A stretch of 64,000 nt of DNA, from assembly GCF_003726095.1 (NCBI RefSeq), contig NZ_CP026031.1:62001-126000 (forward strand), read 5' to 3'. Below the pieces are notes generated by a model that saw only the letters and a program-made list of their open reading frames with translations, was not told where the DNA came from and did not search any database. This DNA is from Niallia circulans (GTDB lineage Bacteria; Bacillota; Bacilli; Bacillales; Cytobacillaceae). Below are positions 16,870 to 25,211 of this stretch, piece after piece. Position numbers and translations under genes: made by a program. The number at the start of each line of letters is the position of its first letter. Positions within the stretch are counted from its first letter, which is position 1.

Positions 16870-18717
16870 ATGTGTGGAATAACAGGTTGGGTTGATTACA
16901 AAAAAGATTTAAGAAACGAGTCGGAAATTTTATCGGCTATGGCTGAAACATTGGCAAAAAGAGGCCCTGATGATACAAATGTTTGGACTGCATTACATGC
17001 AGGATTCGGTCATAAACGCTTAGTGGTAGTAGATCCGCTAAATGGTATTCAACCAATGACAAAAGAAAAACAAGAATTTCACTACACTATTTGCTACAAT
17101 GGCGAGTTGTATAATACTGAAGACATAAGAAAAGAATTACTAATAAAAGGATATTCATTTCAAGGTCATTCTGATACAGAAGTTTTACTTACTTCCTATA
17201 TGGAGTGGGGAGAAGATTGTCTGCAATACTTAAACGGAATATTTGCTTTTGCTGTTTGGGATGAGAAACGGAACTCCTTATTTATTGGAAGAGATCGTTT
17301 AGGAGTGAAACCATTATTTTACACGGAAATTAGCACTGGTTTTATTTTTGGGTCGGAATTGAAGGCATTACTAGCCCATCCAAATGTGAAAGCAGAGCTG
17401 GATAGAGAAGGGTTAGCTGAGGTGTTTGCACTTGGACCTTCTCATACACCAGGAAGTGGTATTTTCAAAGGGATTAAAGAGCTTCGGCCAGGGCATGCAT
17501 TAAAATTTACTCAGGATGGACTTAAAGTATGGCGTTATTGGAATGTGAAGAGTGAAGAACATACGGATACTTTTGAGGAAACGGTCGAAAAAGTACGCTT
17601 TCTTTTTAAAGATGCTGTGACAAGACAATTAGTATCAGATGTACCATTAAGCACGTTTCTTTCAGGTGGAGTGGATTCAAGTGCTATCACAGCAATTGCT
17701 TCCATGGAATATAAAAGAACAGGGAAAGGACCGCTTCATACGTATTCCATCGATTATGAAGGCAATGATAAGTTCTTTAAAGCAAATGAATTTCAGCCAA
17801 ATTCAGATGGTGTGTATATAAAAAAAATGACAGATACATTTGGAACCATTCACCATAATTGTATCATCACCCAAGAGACATTAGCTGACTTTTTACATGA
17901 GGCAGTAACAGTCAGAGATGTGCCTGGTATGGCAGATGTAGATTCTTCCCTTTTATGGTTTTGTCGAGAAATAAAAAAAGACTTTGTCGTTAGCTTATCT
18001 GGGGAATGCGCAGATGAAATTTTTGGAGGCTATCCATGGTTTAGAAGAGAGGCCGATTTGCAAAGAGGAGGCTTTCCATGGATGAGATCGATCCAAGAAC
18101 GACAAAACTTATTGAAAGATTCGTGGAGCAATAAATTGCAATTAGAAGATTATATGATGGATAAATATAATCAAACCATTGCAGAAACACCAAAGTTAGC
18201 AGGAGAAAGTAAAGAAGATGCTAAGCGTCGAGAATTGTTTTATCTCAATCAATTATGGTTTATGACTACTTTATTAGAGCGGAAAGATAGAATGAGTATG
18301 GGAGCAAGCCTAGAGGTGCGTGTACCATTTGCTGACCATCGTTTAGTTGAATATGTGTGGAATGTACCATGGGAAATGAAAAATTACATGGGAAGAGAGA
18401 AAGGATTATTACGGAAAGCGTTAGAAGGAATCCTACCAGATGAAGTGCTCTATCGCAAAAAAAGTCCATATCCTAAAACACATAATCCCATTTACACAAA
18501 AACAGTAAGTGATATGCTGAAAAGTGCTTTAGCAGATAAAAGTTCTGTTTTATATGAATTCTTTGATAAGGAAAGTCTCACCGAAATTATTGAAACAGAA
18601 GGCTCTGCATTTAAAGAACCATGGTTCGGCCAATTGATGACAGGTCCACAATTACTTGCCCATTTAGTACAAATCCATTATTGGTTTAAAGACTATCAGA
18701 TTAATATTGTCGAATAA
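16870..18717 (+). CDS. asnO: asparagine synthetase, glutamine-hydrolysing (AsnO type)
   Basis: Makes asparagine from aspartate, ATP and glutamine. 615 residues, close to B. subtilis AsnO (614) and shorter than AsnH. The protein starts MCGITGWVDY, so Cys2 is free to act as the class II glutaminase nucleophile. The glutaminase domain covers about 1-210 with RGPDD and YNGELYN. The synthetase domain carries the PP-loop LSGGVDSS and the SGECADEIFGGYPW motif. An upstream ATG at 16789 would bury the catalytic cysteine, so the start after AAAGGATGATAATC is certain. In B. subtilis asnO is sporulation-linked; a convincing sigma-E promoter is not seen here. Confidence 0.9.
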   Translation: MCGITGWVDYKKDLRNESEILSAMAETLAKRGPDDTNVWTALHAGFGHKRLVVVDPLNGIQPMTKEKQEFHYTICYNGELYNTEDIRKELLIKGYSFQGHSDTEVLLTSYMEWGEDCLQYLNGIFAFAVWDEKRNSLFIGRDRLGVKPLFYTEISTGFIFGSELKALLAHPNVKAELDREGLAEVFALGPSHTPGSGIFKGIKELRPGHALKFTQDGLKVWRYWNVKSEEHTDTFEETVEKVRFLFKDAVTRQLVSDVPLSTFLSGGVDSSAITAIASMEYKRTGKGPLHTYSIDYEGNDKFFKANEFQPNSDGVYIKKMTDTFGTIHHNCIITQETLADFLHEAVTVRDVPGMADVDSSLLWFCREIKKDFVVSLSGECADEIFGGYPWFRREADLQRGGFPWMRSIQERQNLLKDSWSNKLQLEDYMMDKYNQTIAETPKLAGESKEDAKRRELFYLNQLWFMTTLLERKDRMSMGASLEVRVPFADHRLVEYVWNVPWEMKNYMGREKGLLRKALEGILPDEVLYRKKSPYPKTHNPIYTKTVSDMLKSALADKSSVLYEFFDKESLTEIIETEGSAFKEPWFGQLMTGPQLLAHLVQIHYWFKDYQINIVE

Positions 18718-18732
18718 AATAGTGAATAATTA

Positions 18733-18778
18733 AACAATCCCTAGCTAGCAGGAATGACTCTGCTAGCTAGGGATTGTT
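18733..18778. terminator. 19-bp perfect hairpin between converging genes
   Basis: AACAATCCCTAGCTAGCAG (18733-18751) is perfectly complementary to 18760-18778 around an 8-nt loop. It lies after asnO and contains the stop codon of the GerAB-like gene. Long stem but no strong T-run on either side. Confidence 0.7.
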
Positions 18779-19866
18779 ATGTGATTTAACCTTCTTGATT
18801 AATAGAATAAATAATAAATAGCAAGGGAAGGCAAATTGCAAAGGTATATATAGGAGATACGGAACAACCACTGCACCTTCTCGAACATGGTCATTTATTT
18901 CCATACTAATGAAAATAGAAAACATCGAAATAAGACAAATAATAGGTACAACATAGAAGCGATAGGGCTGTTTAAAAATATATTCTAATCCCTTTAAGCC
19001 GGAATAAATAAAGATAGAGCTCTTGATAACTATTCCTAATATGATAATAAAAACAGCTAGAGCATCTATTCTTTCAATAAACTCTCCAATTGAAATAAGT
19101 CTTGTCGTACTTAAAAGGGGAAATGTAGCCCTGGAGGAAGTATTAATCCCTAATGATAAAATAATAATTAATGTAGCAATGGCGAGCAAAAAACCTGATA
19201 CAGCTACGGAAGCTAGAATAGATTTTTTTCTCCATTTTACATTCGTTATGAGAGGAAATATACACGTCATAACAAGCATTTCTCCATAAGGTCTACTCAC
19301 TTCGATTGGAAATATAGCCTTCACTACTGGTAGTATCCCTCTTGCTAATACAGGTTGAATCTTTGTAATAGACAGATTGCCACTAGCAAATAAAAAGATA
19401 ATAAGCAAGAACAGAAATACTGCTGAGTATGGAGTGAATATTTCTGTTGTCCGCCCTAAGATTTCAATTCCCAAATACAAAATATAGCCAATAATAAGCA
19501 TTAAAGTAATAACGATGATTTCAATAGGAGTTAAAGGAAGGATAAAGGTAGATGTTAATTCCCCAAAATCCCTGATCGTTCTTGCGGCTAGATAAAAAAA
19601 TAAAGGGAATAGACGAGGGTAATAGGGATTGCCATAAATCTATTGAATCCAAACTCAATAATTTCAAACAAATTTTTAGAAGGTACTAGCTCATTTATAT
19701 GAAGAAAAAAGGAGGACACTATTAAGCCGATAATGGTAGATAGAAGAACGGTAATCCAAGCATCCTCTTTTGCTGTAATACCAAGCACCACCACAAGCGT
19801 TGTCCCTAAGTTAAAGCCTATAATAATGGCAAATAACTGACTTAAAGATAGATTTTCTTTTAGCAT
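18767..19866 (-). pseudogene. GerAB-like spore germination permease, frameshifted
   Basis: Two reading frames make up one GerAB/YndE-type amino-acid-permease-like protein. The first (19866 to 19588, 92 residues) begins LSLSQLFAIIIGFNLGTTLVV and ends early after VYSLYFF. The second continues with YLAARTIRDFGELTSTFIL and runs to 18767 with the remaining helices. Restoring one T in the seven-T run (A7 at 19594-19600 on the plus strand) joins them into about 366 codons, the normal GerAB length with ten helices. GerAB proteins sit in the spore inner membrane within GerA receptors. No gerAA or gerAC gene is adjacent. The break may be a true mutation, a slippage site, or a sequencing error in the homopolymer. 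Confidence 0.8.
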
Positions 19867-19908
19867 GAAAAAGAATCTCCTAATTAGAAATATGGTATAT
19901 GCTTAAAG

Positions 19909-19938
19909 TAGTATTTGCTAATTTACTAGGAATATGCA
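19909..19938 (-). promoter_or_regulatory. sigma-G-like promoter before the GerAB-like gene
   Basis: On the minus strand TGCATA (19938-19933), 17 bp, AATACTA (19915-19909), close to the forespore sigma-G consensus TGAATA-N17/18-CATACTA. It lies 43 bp before the gene start. Confidence 0.55.
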
Positions 19939-19990
19939 GAAGAGGAAAAGATTTTTGCGATTTTTAAAAGATTGATTGGTGAGGTTTGGA

Positions 19991-20021
19991 AAGAAAAAGG
20001 GCCGGAATAATATTTCCGGCC
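19991..20021 (-). terminator. Rho-independent terminator (minus strand)
   Basis: GGCCGGAA (20000-20007) pairs with TTCCGGCC (20014-20021), and on the minus strand CTTTTTCTTT follows. It ends the EamA transporter transcript. Confidence 0.8.
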
Positions 20022-20121
20022 TAAGATTTACACTATTATCTATTGCACTTAAATATATTGAATAGCTCGCCTTATAAAAATCATATTTGATTATATTCTA
20101 GTCTTGCTGTTTCTTGTTAAT

Positions 20122-21027
20122 CTAACCAATTGGTTTTTCTTGCGTAATGGTAGATTTAGGTTGCTTTTGTAGGAGGAAAAAGAACACCCCGAACAAAACG
20201 AGTAATCCACCTAAAAGTTGTGCGAAGATTAATTGCTCATTCAATAGTAAAACAGCTAAAAGCGTGGCTCCGACTGGCTCACCGAGAATACTCATGGAAA
20301 TAGTTGTTGCATTAACATAATTAAGTAACCAATTATTAATGACATGTGCAAGTGTTGGAACAATCGCAAGCAAAACAAATATACCCCATTCTCTGCCAGA
20401 ATAGCCTGTTAATGCCTCACCAGCCAATAGATTATAAACGGTTAACAAACAAGCAGCGAAAAAGAAAACAGTAAACGTATAGATCCAGTGAGTCATTTTT
20501 TTGATAATATTTTGACCGATTAATAAGTAGCCGACTACAGCAATTACACTTAAGAAAGAAAGAACATCTCCTATAATAGCATTGCTGTCTAATCCAATGT
20601 CTCCCCAGCCAATCATCATCGCCCCAATAATGGCAATCCCCATAGTCATAATAGCAGTAGAGGTAGTTCTCTCCCGAAAGAAAATAAACCCGCCAAGAAG
20701 AGAAACAATAGGCTGTAAAGCCAATATAATCGTAGAGCTGGCTACCGTAGTAAACTTTAGAGAACTAAACCATAGGGCAAAATGCAAGGCCAAAAAAGAG
20801 CCTGAAAAAAATAAGAATGCCCAATCTCTTTTTGTTAGTTTTTTAAAATCATTTCGATGGATGTAGACCATAGGAATCATAATAAGACAGGCAAGCCACA
20901 TCCTGTACATACTTAAAATAGTGGCAGGTGCCTCCGACCATTTTACGAAAATCGCAGAAAATGAGATAGCGATAATCGATATAAGGAGTGGAATCCCAAT
21001 GGATTTAGGTGCTGTTTGCTGATTCAC
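20122..21027 (-). CDS. EamA/DMT family transporter
   Basis: Ten-helix drug/metabolite transporter of 301 residues with two EamA repeats (about 10-145 and 155-290). Typical elements are FSAIFVKWSEAPATILSMYRMW in helix 1-2, ALQPIVSLLGGFIFFRERTT at the end of repeat 1 and SILGEPVGATLLAVLLLNEQL in repeat 2. The frame extends 9 codons upstream, but the GTG at 21027 follows CAGGGGG at normal spacing. The substrate cannot be inferred; relatives export amino acids or metabolites. A single-gene transcript by its terminator. Confidence 0.85.
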   Translation of the reverse strand: MNQQTAPKSIGIPLLISIIAISFSAIFVKWSEAPATILSMYRMWLACLIMIPMVYIHRNDFKKLTKRDWAFLFFSGSFLALHFALWFSSLKFTTVASSTIILALQPIVSLLGGFIFFRERTTSTAIMTMGIAIIGAMMIGWGDIGLDSNAIIGDVLSFLSVIAVVGYLLIGQNIIKKMTHWIYTFTVFFFAACLLTVYNLLAGEALTGYSGREWGIFVLLAIVPTLAHVINNWLLNYVNATTISMSILGEPVGATLLAVLLLNEQLIFAQLLGGLLVLFGVFFFLLQKQPKSTITQEKPIG

Positions 21028-21118
21028 TTTGTTTCCCCCTGACAATTGTAACAATTCGATATAATAGTAAATATAGTACGTTCAAAGATAGGAAACAATC
21101 ATTATTTTGCATCTTTTG

Positions 21119-21161
21119 GAAAAAAGAATCAGGTGATCATCTTAATCGATGTTCGCCTGAT
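21119..21161 (-). terminator. terminator of the neopullulanase gene
   Basis: ATCAGG..GA (from 21128) pairs imperfectly with TC..CCTGAT (to 21161), and the minus strand continues into TTTTTT. Confidence 0.65.
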
Positions 21162-21164
21162 AGA

Positions 21165-22955
21165 TTACCTTGTATGGATATATTCATAATTCATATTGAA
21201 ACGAAGGATACTGCATTCATATGGTCCTAGTATTACGGCAAGATCATCTGATTCAGCAGCATACTCTTCTTCTGTTAATAAAAGAGAGATTTTTTTTCCG
21301 CGTAATGGAAAGGGGAGAAGAAATTGTGCTTCCTTGTCACTCTTATTGATAACCGTTAAAAGAATTTCCTCTTCCTCTTTTGTATAATAGGCTAAACAGG
21401 AATCAGACTGGGATAGAAAATAAAAAGTGCCATTATTGATAAGAGGGGAACTTTGTTTGCGTACTTGAATCAATCGCTTAACAAATTCTTTTAGCTCCGT
21501 ATCATGCTCTTCTGTATTCCAAGGCATACATTTTCGACATCCAGGATCGCTGCCGCCACCTAAGCCGATTTCATCTCCATAATATATACAAGGGGTGCCA
21601 GGGTAGGTGAAAAGAAAGGTAAATAAAAGCCTCACTCGTTCTTTCCGGTAGCTGCATTCATGAAGAATTCGTGGTGTATCATGACTGCCGATAATATTAA
21701 ATAATACATTATTGACTGTATCTGGATAGGCTTGTAAGGTTGTGGTCATTTCTTCCATAAATTGTTGAGGGGAAATCATATCATATGCAAAAAATTGTAA
21801 TGCTTTTGTTAGTAATGGATAATTCATTACCGAATCAAATTGATCTCCTCTTAACCACGGTAAGGAATCATGCCAAATTTCCCCGAGAATGAAAATGTCA
21901 GGCTTTAGTGATTTTACAACAGATCGGAAGGAACGCCAAAATTCATGGTCAATCTCATTGGCAACATCTAAGCGCCAGCCATCAATATCACATTCTGTAA
22001 TCCAATATTTCGCTACATGAAGTAGATATTCTTTTACTTCTGGATTGGCTGTATTAAATTTAGGCATGGCTTCATAGAAACCGAATGTTTCATAATGCAG
22101 CATATCATTTTCTTTTAACGGAAATTTATGTATATGGAACCAATCTTTATAGCGTGAACGCTCTTCATTCTTTAGTACATCTTGAAAGGGCGGAAAATGA
22201 TAGCCGCAATGATTGAAAACGGCATCAAGCATCACTCGAATTCCTCGATTATGACATTCTTTCACAAGGTACTTAAGCATCTCCCTATCGCCAAATTGCG
22301 GGTCTACTTCTAAATAGTTAATCGTATCGTATTTATGATTGCTTTTAGCGTGAAAAATTGGAGTAAGATAAATCCCCGTAATCCCAAGGTCTGTAAGATA
22401 GTCTAGGGAGTCCATAATACCTTGAAAGTCTCCGCCGAAGAAATTATATAAGCCAGGCTCCTCTTGTCCCCATTGTGCAGTATCAACTGGATTTAAAGAG
22501 CTATCCCCATTGCGGAAACGCTCTGGAAAAATTTGATACCAAATCGTTTGTGATACCCAAGATGGTGGAGTAAAAACGTCTTTCAGATGAAGATATGGCA
22601 AGCAAAAGTAAAAGCCAGCATCTTCTGGAATAAATGGAAAGAATCCCTTTTCGGTATAAGTTACTTGCTGTTCCGAATCTCGGAGAATAAAGCCATAGCG
22701 AACTCTTTTTTTATTTGTTATCGTACAATGCCAATAATCAAATAGAGAATCAGAACCGCTTTTTTCCATCGATAACCGCTGGGATACCCACTGATAGTCG
22801 ACTATTTCGTATTGATCTCCATAGATTAATTCTATTTCAGTGACATTTGCCTTTTTTGTCCGGATCCGGATATGGAGAGCGTCTTTATTTTGTAAATAAC
22901 AGTAATTATCTCCACTGCGATGGTAAATAGAGGCTAAATCAATCACTTTTCTCAC
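21165..22955 (-). CDS. GH13 neopullulanase / cyclomaltodextrinase-type alpha-glycosidase
   Basis: Cytoplasmic alpha-1,4 (and 1,6) glucan hydrolase of 596 residues, in the size class of B. subtilis YvdF (GH13_20). An N-terminal carbohydrate domain (about 1-125) precedes the (beta/alpha)8 barrel. All GH13 regions are visible: DAVFNH (244-249), GWRLDVANE with nucleophile Asp330, LGEIWHD with acid/base Glu359, and IGSHDTPR with Asp426. A beta C-domain ends the protein. GTG start after AAGGGAGT. It would degrade maltodextrins or cyclodextrins taken up by a transporter not present here. It is monocistronic by its terminator. Confidence 0.9.
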   Translation of the reverse strand: MRKVIDLASIYHRSGDNYCYLQNKDALHIRIRTKKANVTEIELIYGDQYEIVDYQWVSQRLSMEKSGSDSLFDYWHCTITNKKRVRYGFILRDSEQQVTYTEKGFFPFIPEDAGFYFCLPYLHLKDVFTPPSWVSQTIWYQIFPERFRNGDSSLNPVDTAQWGQEEPGLYNFFGGDFQGIMDSLDYLTDLGITGIYLTPIFHAKSNHKYDTINYLEVDPQFGDREMLKYLVKECHNRGIRVMLDAVFNHCGYHFPPFQDVLKNEERSRYKDWFHIHKFPLKENDMLHYETFGFYEAMPKFNTANPEVKEYLLHVAKYWITECDIDGWRLDVANEIDHEFWRSFRSVVKSLKPDIFILGEIWHDSLPWLRGDQFDSVMNYPLLTKALQFFAYDMISPQQFMEEMTTTLQAYPDTVNNVLFNIIGSHDTPRILHECSYRKERVRLLFTFLFTYPGTPCIYYGDEIGLGGGSDPGCRKCMPWNTEEHDTELKEFVKRLIQVRKQSSPLINNGTFYFLSQSDSCLAYYTKEEEEILLTVINKSDKEAQFLLPFPLRGKKISLLLTEEEYAAESDDLAVILGPYECSILRFNMNYEYIHTR

Positions 22956-23043
22956 ACTCCCTTTGTAATCTTGCTATCTCTTTTGCCACTAGTGTTGCCA
23001 GTTTAGCTAGATTTTAAAAGGAGAGAAGCGAATTGTTTACATT

Positions 23044-23078
23044 AAAAAAAATCGCTCGCAAAATGCATGCGAGCGATT
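23044..23078 (-). terminator. Rho-independent terminator (minus strand)
   Basis: AATCGCTCGCA (23050-23060) pairs with TGCGAGCGATT (23068-23078) and eight Ts follow on the minus strand. It ends the stress dehydrogenase gene. Confidence 0.9.
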
Positions 23079-23101
23079 CTGAGTGAATTTATATAAAAAG
23101 A

Positions 23102-23977
23102 TTAGCCGTTAACAATCGTACCGCCGTTGACATGGATAACCTGTCCAGTTACATAGGTAGAATCATTGCTAGCTAAATATACATACGCTGGGGCAAGTTC
23201 ACAAGGTTGGCCAGCACGTTTAAAAGGAGTATTTCCTCCAAAAGAAGCAACTTGCTCACTATCAAAAGTAGATGGGATAAGTGGCGTCCAAATTGGCCCT
23301 GGTGCTACCCCATTGACTCGAATTCCTTGTTCCGCAAGAGAGCCTGATAAGGAACGAGTGAAAGCCGTAATAGCTCCTTTTGTTGCGGAATAATCAATTA
23401 ATGTCTCATTACCTTTATACGCAGTAATAGACGTTGTATTAATAATCGCATCTCCTTTTTGTAAGTGGGGCAGAGTGGCTTTTGTTAAGTGAAACATTGA
23501 GAAAATATTGGTGCGGAAAGTTTTTTCTAATTGTTCTGACGTGATATCTAGAATGCTTGATTGTGGATGTTGCTCTGCAGCATTATTTACAAGAATATTA
23601 ACCTTGCCAAATTCTGAAACGGTCTTTTTTACAACCTCTTTACAGAAGCTTTCATCACCAATATCCCCAGCAAGCAGTAAGCATTTTACTCCTTCAGCTT
23701 CGACTAATTCTTTCGTCTTTTGGGCATCGTCATGCTCATCTAAGTATACGATAGTGATATCAGCACCTTCTTTTGCATAATAGATAGCAACAGAACGGCC
23801 AATCCCACTATCGCCTCCAGTGATGATGGCAGTTTTTCCTTTTAATTTTTCAGAGCCTCTATAAGAGGGATCGACATCTTTAGGTATAGGATTCATCTCT
23901 GTCTGAATGCCTGGCTGCTGATCTTGATGCTGTGGTGGAAATGTTTGTTGTAATTGTTCCTTATTACTATTAGTCAA
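23102..23977 (-). CDS. short-chain dehydrogenase of the YdaD/YhdF general-stress group
   Basis: NAD(P)-dependent oxidoreductase of 291 residues. The N-terminal extension rich in Gln and Pro (about 1-45, FPPQHQDQQPG, then MNPIP) is typical of this group. The Rossmann motif is TGGDSGIGRSVA, NNAAEQHP replaces NNAG, and the catalytic YSATK is present. The frame opens at GTG 23986, which overlaps the ribosome site GAAGGAG; TTG at 23977 has correct spacing. A SigB-type promoter lies 40-63 bp upstream, matching the stress role of B. subtilis relatives. Its substrate is unknown. Confidence 0.85.
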   Translation of the reverse strand: MTNSNKEQLQQTFPPQHQDQQPGIQTEMNPIPKDVDPSYRGSEKLKGKTAIITGGDSGIGRSVAIYYAKEGADITIVYLDEHDDAQKTKELVEAEGVKCLLLAGDIGDESFCKEVVKKTVSEFGKVNILVNNAAEQHPQSSILDITSEQLEKTFRTNIFSMFHLTKATLPHLQKGDAIINTTSITAYKGNETLIDYSATKGAITAFTRSLSGSLAEQGIRVNGVAPGPIWTPLIPSTFDSEQVASFGGNTPFKRAGQPCELAPAYVYLASNDSTYVTGQVIHVNGGTIVNG

Positions 23978-24016
23978 TTCAATCACTCCTTCTAATTCTG
24001 TACATGTTTACTTATT

Positions 24017-24040
24017 TTTCCCAAATTCTTTTAAATAAAC
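24017..24040 (-). promoter_or_regulatory. sigma-B-type promoter
   Basis: On the minus strand GTTTAT (24040-24035), 12 bp, GGGAAA (24022-24017) fits the SigB pattern GTTTWW-N12/15-GGGWAW. It precedes the stress dehydrogenase. Confidence 0.6.
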
Positions 24041-24115
24041 ATGGTAAAAATAGGGTTGAGTGATATGGAGTTGTGGAAATGAAGGGGTAAGCATGATGAA
24101 AGTTGTTTGATTAAA

Positions 24116-24517
24116 GTGGTGTTCCTTTGTTTAATGAACACCATAAATATCTTGTTTTGAAAGAAAAGTGGTGTTCATCCGCCTGATGAACGCTATAAAA
24201 ACCTTTTTTTGAAAGAAAAGGGGCGTTCATCCGCCTGATGAACGCCATAAATACCTTGTTTTGAAAGAAAAGGGGCGTTCATCCGCCTGATGAACGCCAT
24301 AAAAACCTTTTTTTGAAAGAAAAGTGGTGTTCATCCGCCTGATGAACGCTATAAATATCTTGTTTTGAAAGAAAAGTGGTGTTCATCCGCCTGATGAACG
24401 CCATAAAAACCTTTTTTTGAAAGAAAAGTGGTGTTCATACACATGATGAGCACCATAAATATCTTGTGCTGAAAGAAAAGTGGCGTTCACCAGCTTGGTG
24501 TCCGCTGTTATTTTTCA
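24116..24517. repeat. tandem array: seven 52-bp units plus a partial unit, each with an inverted repeat
   Basis: Units start at 24116, 24168, 24220, 24272, 24324, 24376 and 24428, each exactly 52 bp; a diverged partial unit begins at 24480. Each has GGYGTTCAT, a short spacer (mostly CCGCCTG), ATGAACGCY, then ATAAA, an AT-rich stretch and GAAAGAAAA. Arm changes in the outer positions are mostly compensated (C-G, U-A or G-U pairs), so a hairpin is conserved. Units alternate between tails with CTTGTTTT and CCTTTTTTT. On the minus strand each hairpin is followed by a CTTTTCTTTC tract. The array fills the gap downstream of yajQ; 52 is not a multiple of three and it is not coding. The rest of the gap, 23978-24115, holds only the SigB promoter. 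Confidence 0.92.
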
Positions 24518-25012
24518 TTAACGATAATTGACAAACTGTACATCAATCGTAATTTTTGATTCTTCTTTCACAGCAGCAATAATTTTTTGTAAATCATCAC
24601 GGCTTTTAGCAGTAACCCGAATTTGATCGTCCTGTTGTTGAGTTTTCACTTTTAAGCCACTGTTTTTAATTAATGAATTAATAATTTTGGCATTATCTCG
24701 ATCAATTCCCTGCACTAATTTCGCTCTTTGACGAACTGTACCGCCGGAAGCACCTTCGATTTTGCCATAATCCAAGTTTTTAATAGGAATACCACGTTTA
24801 AACATTTTGCTAATAAGAACATCTTTAAGCTGTTCTAATTTATATTCATCATCTGAAACAAGAACCAATTCTTCTTTATCCAGCGTCACATTACTCTTGC
24901 TACCTTTAAAATCATACCGATTTTGAATTTCTTTCATTGCAAGCTGGACAGCATTCGTAACCTCTGAAAAATCTACCTTGGATACAATGTCAAATGAACT
25001 TTCTTTTGCCAT
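24518..25012 (-). CDS. yajQ: YajQ family nucleotide-binding protein (YitK)
   Basis: 164-residue cytoplasmic UPF0234/YajQ protein; family members bind RNA or cyclic-di-GMP. The start [32 protein letters not shown] is the family hallmark, and [23 protein letters not shown] lies in the middle. The length matches B. subtilis YitK. ATG at 25012 follows AGGAGG. It is divergent from cvfB/yitL, as in B. subtilis, and its 3' end abuts the 52-bp repeat array, whose hairpins are the only candidate terminators. Function in Gram-positives is not settled. Confidence 0.92.
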   Translation of the reverse strand: MAKESSFDIVSKVDFSEVTNAVQLAMKEIQNRYDFKGSKSNVTLDKEELVLVSDDEYKLEQLKDVLISKMFKRGIPIKNLDYGKIEGASGGTVRQRAKLVQGIDRDNAKIINSLIKNSGLKVKTQQQDDQIRVTAKSRDDLQKIIAAVKEESKITIDVQFVNYR

Positions 25013-25089
25013 ATTTACCTCCTGATTAATTGGAATTTAACACAAATTAAAAGCAACTCTGTAGTAAATCCAATTTCTTTTATGCTTGT

Positions 25090-25118
25090 ATTATAGTAAA
25101 ATGTAGCAGTTGTAACAA
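25090..25118 (-). promoter_or_regulatory. sigma-A promoter of yajQ
   Basis: Minus strand: TTGTTA (25118-25113), 17 bp, TATAAT (25095-25090), in the gap between yajQ and cvfB. Confidence 0.65.
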
Positions 25119-25211
25119 CTTTAGGCATGAAGTATTCGTTAATAAGGGAATAATTAGGATAGCAGAATATAGATAAAGTTGAAATAGACAAGAATTTAAG
25201 GAGGAAACAAA

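Noticed and set aside
24116..24517. CRISPR array
   Set aside because: Repeats are head-to-tail 52-bp copies with no unique spacers, and no cas genes are near.
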